Shown piece by piece: positions 5,799-11,316 of a stretch of DNA of 11,316 bases (positions within the stretch are counted from its first letter, which is position 1; each line of letters starts with the position of its first letter). The notes below the pieces were generated by a model, which made no database searches, was not told the DNA's origin, and was given only the letters and a program-made list of their open reading frames with translations. The translations under genes and the position numbers were made by a program. The DNA comes from an uncultured Ilumatobacter sp. (GTDB taxonomy: Bacteria > Actinomycetota > Acidimicrobiia > Acidimicrobiales > Ilumatobacteraceae). The stretch is taken from positions 1-11,316 of the forward strand of contig CALAHA010000232.1 of NCBI GenBank assembly GCA_937891565.1, in the 5' to 3' direction.

Positions 5799-7247
5799 TC
5801 ACGCCCATCCGCTGACCGCCTTCACTTCAAGGAATTCTTCCAGGCCCCACGTGCCGCCCTCACGTCCGTTGCCGGACTGTCGGTAACCACCGAACGGCGA
5901 CCCGGCCGAACGCGACTTGCCGTTCATCTCGACCATGCCGGACCGCAACCGTTTGGCGACTCTCCGGGCACGATCAATGTCGGCCGTCTGGACGTAGTTA
6001 GTCAGACCAAACGAGGTGTCGTTCGCCATCGCAATCGCCTCGTCTTCGGTGTCGAACGGTGTGATCGACAGCACGGGGCCGAAGATCTCGGTGCGCGAGA
6101 TCGTCATCTCGGGCGACACGTCAGCAAACACCGTCGGTCGCACGAAGTAGCCGACGTCGAGCCCGTCGGGCCGGCCAGGCCCACCAGCCACGAGCCGAGC
6201 GCCTTCGCGCTGGCCGGTCTCGATCAGACCCTGGATCTTGTCGAACTGTGCTTGGGAGACAACCGGGCCGATGTGGCGGCCGTTCTTCGAAGCGAGGTCG
6301 ACGGTCATCTCGTTTGAGACACGTTCCGCCGTCGCAACCGCTGCGTCGTACACAGAACGCTCGACCAGCATGCGGGTGGGGGCGTTGCACGACTGGCCAC
6401 TGTTGTTGAAGCAGTGGCGCACACCGCGCTCGACGGCAGAATCATCCGCGTCGGCAAACACGATGTTGGCGCCCTTGCCACCCAACTCCAGAGCGACGCG
6501 CTTGACCGACTCCGCTGCGTTGTGGGTGATGGCAACTCCCGCCCGGTTTGATCCGGTGAAGGACACCATGTCGACGTCAGGATGCGCCGACAGCTGCGAC
6601 CCAACGCCAGCGCCGTCGCCGTTGACGAGGTTGAAGACGCCCGCAGGGAAACCTGCCTCGTCGACCATCTCAGCGAAGAGTGACGACGACAAGGGTGCGA
6701 CCTCGGAGGGCTTCAGAACCATCGTGCACCCGACGCCAAGCGCCGGGGCGACTTTGAGTGTCACCTGGTTCATTGGCCAGTTCCACGGTGTGATCATGGC
6801 GCACACCCCCACAGCTTCGTACAGGATCCGGTCGCCCGGAGCCCCGTCGCTGAGCGGCCGATCGAAGTCGAATGCTTCGAGTGCAGCGATCGTGTTGCGG
6901 ATGTGCCACGAACCGGCGCTCACCTGCGACTGCAGGGCCAGATCGATCGGCGCACCCATCTCCATCGAGATCGCCTCCGCCATTTCGCCGGAACGTCGTT
7001 CATAGACCTCGAGCAGTTTTACGAGCAGAGCGACCCGCTCCGCGGCCGGGGTGCGGCTCCACGAATCGAACGCGGCACGCGCCGCAGCGACAGCCGCGTC
7101 GGTATCGGCTTGTGACCCGAGCGAAATGACGGCACACGCCTGCTCGGTGGACGGGTCGATGACGTGAGCATCGTTCTGCTCGGCGGGCGGCGCCCACGCT
7201 CCATCGATGTAGAACTGCCGACGGTCAATGAGGTCAATAGCGGTCAT
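5799..7247 (-). CDS. NAD(P)-dependent aldehyde dehydrogenase
   Basis: 482 residues, standard length for the ALDH superfamily, which oxidises aldehydes to acids. Key residues are present: N156 in TPWNW, K179 in VLKPSE, the FTGSNRAG turn (about 230-237), the general base E254 in ELGGKGAN, the nucleophile C287 in NNSGQSCNAPTR, and EIFGPVLS in the C-terminal third. The ATG at 7247 has AAGGA 5 nt upstream. It is the first gene of a probable two-gene operon with the alcohol dehydrogenase. Upstream, 255 bp separate it from the SDR gene and carry repeated motifs (7283-7377) that may be operators. By sequence it is a general aldehyde dehydrogenase; a role in amine-derived aldehydes is suggested only by the genes further right. 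Confidence 0.93.
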   Translation of the reverse strand: MTAIDLIDRRQFYIDGAWAPPAEQNDAHVIDPSTEQACAVISLGSQADTDAAVAAARAAFDSWSRTPAAERVALLVKLLEVYERRSGEMAEAISMEMGAPIDLALQSQVSAGSWHIRNTIAALEAFDFDRPLSDGAPGDRILYEAVGVCAMITPWNWPMNQVTLKVAPALGVGCTMVLKPSEVAPLSSSLFAEMVDEAGFPAGVFNLVNGDGAGVGSQLSAHPDVDMVSFTGSNRAGVAITHNAAESVKRVALELGGKGANIVFADADDSAVERGVRHCFNNSGQSCNAPTRMLVERSVYDAAVATAERVSNEMTVDLASKNGRHIGPVVSQAQFDKIQGLIETGQREGARLVAGGPGRPDGLDVGYFVRPTVFADVSPEMTISRTEIFGPVLSITPFDTEDEAIAMANDTSFGLTNYVQTADIDRARRVAKRLRSGMVEMNGKSRSAGSPFGGYRQSGNGREGGTWGLEEFLEVKAVSGWA

Positions 7248-7282
7248 GAGGGTCCTTGTACGGGCGATTCGTTTTTTGGGGC

Positions 7283-7377
7283 GGGTGTTTACAGCCCGAA
7301 CACTGACCCATCAGGAATGTTCCCGGGGATCTCATTTCCGATGTTCGCGACTGGGCGTATACAGCCAAGGATACGCC
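7283..7377. promoter_or_regulatory. Repeated motif and inverted repeat upstream of the aldehyde dehydrogenase gene
   Basis: GGGTGTTTACAGCC (7283-7296) and GGGCGTATACAGCC (7353-7366) match at 12 of 14 positions, 70 bp apart, i.e. near an integral number of helical turns. The second copy is part of a perfect 7-bp inverted repeat, GGCGTAT (7354-7360) and ATACGCC (7371-7377). The first copy lies 36-49 nt before the start at 7247. This arrangement is suggestive of paired regulator sites, but no regulator is encoded next to it. The remainder of 7248-7502 shows only a 6-bp stem at 7400-7416. Confidence 0.35.
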
Positions 7378-7502
7378 GGTTGCCCGGCCGCAACCATCCG
7401 CTCGAGTGCATCGAGCCCTTAGCCGAGTCGGAATCGCCCGGCTACACGCGTGAGCGGCTCCGAAACATCACAGGTGCGCGGCGAACCAACGCAGGTCACC
7501 GG

Positions 7503-8306
7503 CTACTGCGGAGCGGGAAGCGAACGTTCTTCAGCGATCGAATTACCACCGTCGATCACAATGCACTGGCCTGTCGTGTACGCCGCACCAGGCGTAGCCA
7601 GCCACGCAATTGCGCTTGCAACCTCATCGGGCGTGGCACTGCGCCCGGCCGGCGTGACAAATCCCTCGACTCGCTCGCTTGGTGTTTGTGAACCGGTTTC
7701 GATCCAACCAGGAGCAACGGCGTTGACCGTGATGCCGTCGGCGGCGTGGTCGAGCGCGAGCGCCCTCGTCAGCCCGACGAGCCCCGCCTTGGCCGCGGCG
7801 TAGGCAGGTTCGTGGCGCATCGCCATCACCGGTCCGGACACGCTCGCCACCGAAATGATTCGGCCCCAGTGTCGCGTCTGCATGTGCGGAAGCACGGCGC
7901 GTGACATCAAGAACGCAGTATCAAGATTGCGTTCGATCGCCGCCCGCCAGTGCGCGTACGGCAGCTCCGTGGCTGCGTCGGCTTCTGCACTTCCGGGTCG
8001 GCTGACACTGGTCATGCCGGCGTTGTTGACCAGGATGTCAACAGCGCCGAGCGCAGCAACGGCCGCCGTGGTGATCCGCTGGGCTGTTGACTCATCTGTC
8101 AGATCACCAAACGCCCCGTGCGCCTCCAACCCAACCTGTGCGAGTTCGTCGACCCGCTCATGGATTCGGTCGGTCGTTGAGGTGACCATGACCCGGGCCC
8201 CGAGTTCGCCAAGTATTCGTGCCGAGGCGAATCCGATACCGGTCGGACTCCCTGCCCCGGTGATCAGTGCGGTTCTGCCCTCGAGAGAAAACAGACGTGG
8301 TGTCAC
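7503..8306 (-). CDS. Short-chain dehydrogenase/reductase (SDR, FabG-like)
   Basis: 267 residues, a classical SDR. The nucleotide-binding glycine motif is TGAGSPTGIG at residues 16-25, slightly longer than the usual TGxxxGIG. The structural NNAG motif is at 94-97. Catalytic residues are Ser155 (SVASVSG), Tyr169 and Lys173 (YAAAK). The C-terminus has the usual VNAVAPGWIETG and a GQCIVIDGG end. It should reduce or oxidise a carbonyl/hydroxyl with NAD(P); the substrate is not predictable. The start is GTG at 8306; there is no SD sequence, but TAAAGT lies exactly 6 nt upstream, suggesting a leaderless transcript. Only 46 bp separate it from the stop of the upstream saccharopine dehydrogenase-like gene, so read-through cotranscription is also possible. 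Confidence 0.9.
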   Translation of the reverse strand: MTPRLFSLEGRTALITGAGSPTGIGFASARILGELGARVMVTSTTDRIHERVDELAQVGLEAHGAFGDLTDESTAQRITTAAVAALGAVDILVNNAGMTSVSRPGSAEADAATELPYAHWRAAIERNLDTAFLMSRAVLPHMQTRHWGRIISVASVSGPVMAMRHEPAYAAAKAGLVGLTRALALDHAADGITVNAVAPGWIETGSQTPSERVEGFVTPAGRSATPDEVASAIAWLATPGAAYTTGQCIVIDGGNSIAEERSLPAPQ

Positions 8307-8312
8307 GCCAGC

Positions 8313-8318
8313 ACTTTA
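8313..8318 (-). promoter_or_regulatory. Putative -10 box for leaderless SDR transcript
   Basis: Minus-strand TAAAGT (TANNNT type) ends 6 nt before the GTG start at 8306, within the 46-bp gap between the two genes. No ribosome site is present in the gap, which favours transcription starting at the start codon. No -35 is recognisable. Confidence 0.4.
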
Positions 8319-8352
8319 GTGGTCGCCATCAGCTGGCACGGACGCCGGTTAC

Positions 8353-9594
8353 TCAGGCACCGACGGGCCGGCGGTCGCGATATTCGGCCCATTCCCATTC
8401 GCTGCCGTACTCGTCGAGTAGGTCGAGGAAGGGTTTTGGTGGCAACGCCTCGGGGCCAAGGATGCCCACGCCAGCCCACTGACCGGTCGCCATCAACTCG
8501 ATCGCCACGGCCGGCATCACGGCGGTCTGCCAGACGACCGCCTGATGGCCGAACTCGCGCATCGTCCAGGCGTTGTCGACCACGTGATACACGTACACCT
8601 CGCGCGGTTCGCCGTCTTTACCGAGGCCCTTCACCCACGTACCCGCACAGGTCCGACCGGTCATCTTGTCGCCAAGCGTCGCCGGGTCAGGAAGCGCGGC
8701 AGCAACGACGTCGCGAGGCGAGACATTGACCCCTTTGACCGACACCTGCTTCGTGCTGTCGAGATCGAGCATGTGCAACGTCTTCAAGACATCGATGAAC
8801 TCGTTACCGAGCCCGTACTTGAACGTGACTCGCTCGCAGTCGATCCAGCGCGGAATCAGGATGACCTCTTCGTGTTCGACGTTGACGCATTGAATCTCGC
8901 CGATGCCCTCGGGGAACGTAAAGAGCTCGGGCTCGCTGAACGGCTCGGTGGTGAACCAGCCGCGCTCTCGCTCGTAAATGACCGGTGGATTGAGACACTC
9001 TTCGATGGTCGTCCAGATCGAGAACGTCGGAGCGAAGTCATAGCCGTCGACAACGAGGTCGGCACCGTCGCGAACACCGATTTCGTCGACCTTGGAGAAC
9101 AACTCGTCGGCCGCATACCGGGCAGCAACATCAGAGAAGCCGGGTTCGACGCCCATACCGACCAGGGCCATCATCTTGCGGTTCTTCCAGGTGGGATCCT
9201 CGGCAAACTGGCCGTCACCGAGGCGGATCCCCGTCCTGTTGTAAGGGTCGGTCGCATGCGGCGTTGACAGGTTCATCGCCATATCGACGTAGTTGCACCC
9301 GGCCTCGAACGCCCCGAAGAAAATGGGCGGGTTGAAACGCGGGTCACAGGCATTCAGGATCACGTCGGCGTGCATCTCGTTGGCGAGCGCGGTGACCGCC
9401 TCACGCGAGGACGCATCGACCTTGGCTGCAACGATTCGACCACCGGCGCTGGCGTCACCCGCGCTTGCTACGGCAGCTTCGGCCTTGGCGAGATCGAGGT
9501 CTGCGACCGTCACATGCGTAAATGCTTGGCGGGTCGCCGCGATGGCGACGAATGCCGAGCCGACACCACCGGAACCAACAACGAGAACACGCAC
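8353..9594 (-). CDS. Saccharopine dehydrogenase-family reductase (possibly carboxynorspermidine dehydrogenase-like)
   Basis: 413 residues, in the size range of bacterial saccharopine and carboxynorspermidine dehydrogenases. The N-terminus MRVLVVGSGGVGSAF carries a Rossmann GxGGVG (7-12) with D32 at the end of the second strand (VTVADLD). The middle has FFGAFEAGCNYVDMA and MALVGMGVEPGFSD, a family hallmark. The C-terminal order ALPDPATLGDKMTGRTCAGT, then HQAVVWQTAVMPAVA and PKPFLDLL, resembles from memory the carboxynorspermidine dehydrogenase branch, which reductively couples amines in spermidine-type synthesis. Substrate assignment is uncertain. The start is GTG at 9594, with no SD sequence but TAGAGT 6 nt upstream. 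It is divergent from the FAD oxidase gene across 76 bp, suggesting shared regulation. Confidence 0.85.
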   Translation of the reverse strand: MRVLVVGSGGVGSAFVAIAATRQAFTHVTVADLDLAKAEAAVASAGDASAGGRIVAAKVDASSREAVTALANEMHADVILNACDPRFNPPIFFGAFEAGCNYVDMAMNLSTPHATDPYNRTGIRLGDGQFAEDPTWKNRKMMALVGMGVEPGFSDVAARYAADELFSKVDEIGVRDGADLVVDGYDFAPTFSIWTTIEECLNPPVIYERERGWFTTEPFSEPELFTFPEGIGEIQCVNVEHEEVILIPRWIDCERVTFKYGLGNEFIDVLKTLHMLDLDSTKQVSVKGVNVSPRDVVAAALPDPATLGDKMTGRTCAGTWVKGLGKDGEPREVYVYHVVDNAWTMREFGHQAVVWQTAVMPAVAIELMATGQWAGVGILGPEALPPKPFLDLLDEYGSEWEWAEYRDRRPVGA

Positions 9595-9670
9595 CTTCGG
9601 ACTCTACTACCGCTTCCAGCTGGACCGAGTGGCCTACGTGCCAAGGGCCGAGAGGTGTATCCTGACAACC
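9595..9670. promoter_or_regulatory. Bidirectional promoter region with two leaderless-type -10 boxes
   Basis: The 76-bp gap separates two divergent genes. Leftward, TAGAGT (9606-9601 on the minus strand) ends 6 nt before GTG 9594. Rightward, TATCCT (9658-9663) ends 7 nt before GTG 9671. Neither start has a well-placed SD sequence. A perfect 10-bp palindrome TCCAGCTGGA lies at 9615-9624, close to the leftward promoter, and could bind a regulator. No consensus -35 boxes are visible. Confidence 0.45.
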
Positions 9671-11077
9671 GTGGCAACCACCTCGACCGGAGAAACTGCG
9701 TCGGGCCGCTCACTGTGGGCCGACCAGGTTGGCAACGTGACAGCACGCTCACCGCTCGCCGGCAATCGACGCGTCGATGTTGCCATCGTCGGCGCCGGGT
9801 ACACCGGGCTCTGGACTGCTCATTCGCTCCTGCAAGCGGACCCCGCACTCCGTGTGATCATCATCGAAGCAGATCACGTCGGTGCGGGAGCGTCAGGGCT
9901 CAATGGTGGCTGGTGTATGGGCGAACTCGCCGGCGGCCTCGGAGCAGCGGTGGCGCTTGCGGAGCGGCGAACCGGCAGTACCGATGGCGGCGCCCGACTC
10001 ACCCGAGCGATCATGAGCACGGTCGACGAAATCGGGCGGGTCACCCACGAAGAGGGCATCGAGTGCGACTTCACGAGGGGCGGCGTCATTCGGCTAGCAC
10101 GCACTGCCCCGCAACTCACCCGACAACACGATGAGGTTGCTGAACATCGCCACCACGGGTTCGGGTCCAAAGACATCGAACTCCTCGACGCCGACGCAGC
10201 AACCGCTCGCCTCAACGCGACCGATGTGCTCGGCGCGATGTACTACTCGGCGGGAGCGCGCATCCACCCTGCTCGACTCGTCCACGGCTTGGCAGCCGCA
10301 GTCGAGCGCCAGGGCGGCGAGATTGTCGAACAGACCAGGGCAACCCGGATCTCGGCGGGCCAGCCGGCATCGGTGACCACCACAAACGGCACGGTGACCG
10401 CCGACATCGTCGTGCGGGCCGTCGAAGGCTTCACCTCGACCCTGTCGGGGCATCGCCGGACTCTGCTTCCCTTCTCGTCGTCGATGATCGCCACCGAGCC
10501 GCTCCCGCCCGAGGTCTGGGAAACAATTGGCTTGGCAGCGCGCGAGACGTTTGCCGATGATCGACGAATGGTTATCTACGGACAGCGCACTGCTGACGAT
10601 CGCATCGCATTCGGCGGCCGCGGCGCTCCGTACCGCTACGGCTCGAAGATCATCGAAGACAACGGCCCTCAGGCAATCCACCATCGCATCACCGCGACGC
10701 TCCATCAGCTCCTTCCCGCGACTCGCGACGCGGCGATCACCCACCGGTGGGGCGGCGTGCTGGGCATCCCGCGCGATTGGCAACCCTCGGTCGGCATCGA
10801 CCGCTCGAGCGGGCTCGCATGGGCCGGCGGGTTCGTCGGCGAAGGTGTGGCCGCATCGAATCTGGCTGGACGCACCGCAGCCGATCTGATTCTCGAACGC
10901 GCCACCGACCTCGTCTCGCTCCCGTGGGTCAACCACGTGTCGCCCCGCTGGGAACCCGAACCGCTCCGTTGGCTCGGCGTCACGACCTTTCTTAAACTGG
11001 CCACACAGGCCGACGCGGCCGAGCAACGCACGGGTCGGGCATCGCGACGCGGCGCCCTTGCCGACCGAGTGCGCTAA
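9671..11077 (+). CDS. FAD-dependent oxidoreductase (DAO family; glycine/D-amino acid or amine oxidase type)
   Basis: 468 residues, typical of the DAO family that includes sarcosine oxidase, glycine oxidase and gamma-glutamylputrescine oxidase (PuuB). The FAD-binding GAGYTG motif is at 41-46 (VDVAIVGAGYTGLWTA), with the ribose-binding acid in VIIIEAD about 25 residues on. GASGLNGGW follows, a PuuB-like signature. The C-terminus closes the FAD site with LAWAGGFVGEGVAASNLAGR. It should oxidise a C-N bond and transfer electrons to oxygen or another acceptor; the substrate is not fixed by sequence. The GTG at 9671 is chosen: the frame stays open far upstream, but that part overlaps the divergent gene and lacks similarity. 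TATCCT 7 nt upstream suggests a leaderless mRNA. Its stop is 6 bp from the stop of the convergent agmatine deiminase gene. Confidence 0.88.
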   Translation: MATTSTGETASGRSLWADQVGNVTARSPLAGNRRVDVAIVGAGYTGLWTAHSLLQADPALRVIIIEADHVGAGASGLNGGWCMGELAGGLGAAVALAERRTGSTDGGARLTRAIMSTVDEIGRVTHEEGIECDFTRGGVIRLARTAPQLTRQHDEVAEHRHHGFGSKDIELLDADAATARLNATDVLGAMYYSAGARIHPARLVHGLAAAVERQGGEIVEQTRATRISAGQPASVTTTNGTVTADIVVRAVEGFTSTLSGHRRTLLPFSSSMIATEPLPPEVWETIGLAARETFADDRRMVIYGQRTADDRIAFGGRGAPYRYGSKIIEDNGPQAIHHRITATLHQLLPATRDAAITHRWGGVLGIPRDWQPSVGIDRSSGLAWAGGFVGEGVAASNLAGRTAADLILERATDLVSLPWVNHVSPRWEPEPLRWLGVTTFLKLATQADAAEQRTGRASRRGALADRVR

Positions 11078-11083
11078 TCCAGC

Positions 11084-11316
11084 TCAGCCGGGGATCTGCT
11101 GTGTGATGCAGTGCACTCCCCCGCCGCCGTACGCGAGGACTCTCGACGGCACGCCCACGACCTGGCGCTCAGGGAACGCATCGCTAATGATCGCGAGCGC
11201 GGCTGCGTCGTTCGGGTGGTCAGCGACCGGAACCACCACACCTCCGTTGGCGACGTAGAAGTTCAAGTAGCTGTTGCGGTATCGGTCACCGTCGATGTCG
11301 AAGTACGACGCCTGGG
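11084..11316 (-). CDS. aguA: Agmatine deiminase, C-terminal part (5' end outside window)
   Basis: About 77 residues are visible and the frame is open to the window edge. They read QASYFDIDGDRYRNSYLNFY, then VANGGVVVP, IISDAFPERQVVGVPSR, and YGGGGVHCITQQIPG at the C-terminus. The NSYLNFYxANGGVVVP block and the Cys-containing GGGxHCITQQ end are diagnostic for agmatine deiminase of the guanidino-group-modifying superfamily; the cysteine is the catalytic nucleophile. The enzyme hydrolyses agmatine to N-carbamoylputrescine and ammonia in the cytoplasm, a route to putrescine. The gene converges tail-to-tail with the FAD oxidase. The usual partner, N-carbamoylputrescine amidase, is not in the window and may lie just to the right. 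Confidence 0.92.
   Translation of the reverse strand, partial: QASYFDIDGDRYRNSYLNFYVANGGVVVPVADHPNDAAALAIISDAFPERQVVGVPSRVLAYGGGGVHCITQQIPG

Noticed and set aside
5773..5808. ATG at 5808 as the alcohol dehydrogenase start
   Set aside because: It adds residues not typical of the family and overlaps the upstream gene; ATG 5772 has GGAG at good spacing and gives the usual MKAAV start.
7400..7416. Hairpin GCTCGA-5 nt-TCGAGC as terminator of the SDR gene
   Set aside because: There is no T-tract on the minus strand after the stem and it lies about 90 nt past the stop codon; too weak to call.
9293..9670. N-terminal extension of the FAD oxidase frame by 126 residues
   Set aside because: It lies wholly antisense to the divergent reductase and its promoter, has no family similarity, and the flavoprotein reaches normal length from GTG 9671.
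1..11316. CRISPR array, phage module or new defence system
   Set aside because: No spaced direct repeats, Cas-like, nuclease-helicase or phage structural proteins are visible; the only defence-like locus is an ordinary MazF-type toxin-antitoxin pair.

Overview
The window is GC-rich, densely packed chromosomal DNA. It looks like an actinobacterium, possibly an Acidimicrobiia/Ilumatobacter-type lineage (inference). Supporting points are a TIGR03086/DinB-like protein of the mycothiol-associated superfamily, PaiB-like and amidohydrolase-2 proteins, and frequent GTG starts. Several genes also have a TANNNT -10 box 6-7 nt before the start codon and no Shine-Dalgarno (SD) sequence, as in actinobacterial leaderless mRNAs. 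No replication, plasmid or intact phage functions are visible.

Left part (1-1942): the 3' end of a PaiB-like FMN-binding protein converges on a metal-dependent amidohydrolase, and their stop codons overlap. A complete tRNA-Gly(CCC) with encoded CCA follows.

Middle (1943-4665) is the accessory-looking part. A 380-bp tract behind the tRNA holds decayed coding matter: a fragment resembling the C-terminus of an IS6-type transposase, a weaker integrase-like segment and a 9-bp tandem repeat. Next come a TetR-family repressor and a divergent DinB/TIGR03086-type gene. An 18-bp near-perfect palindrome lies inside that gene's -35/-10 promoter, so repression of the neighbour can be read from the sequence. 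A tRNA 3'-half remnant and a MazF-like toxin/antitoxin pair with its own operator repeats follow.

Right part (4666-11316) is metabolic. A Zn-dependent alcohol dehydrogenase lies downstream of an aldehyde dehydrogenase in a minus-strand operon. Then come a short-chain dehydrogenase (SDR) and a saccharopine dehydrogenase-family reductase. The last is divergent, across 76 bp, from an FAD-dependent amine/amino-acid oxidase. That oxidase converges on the C-terminal part of agmatine deiminase, cut by the window edge. Agmatine deiminase, an amine oxidase-type flavoprotein, a reductase resembling carboxynorspermidine/saccharopine dehydrogenases, and aldehyde-processing enzymes together suggest polyamine or amino-acid-derived amine metabolism. 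The specific pathway is inference.

I see no clearly new multi-gene system. The best leads are the TetR operator/promoter, the leaderless promoter set, the tRNA remnant beside the toxin-antitoxin pair, and the possible polyamine cluster.
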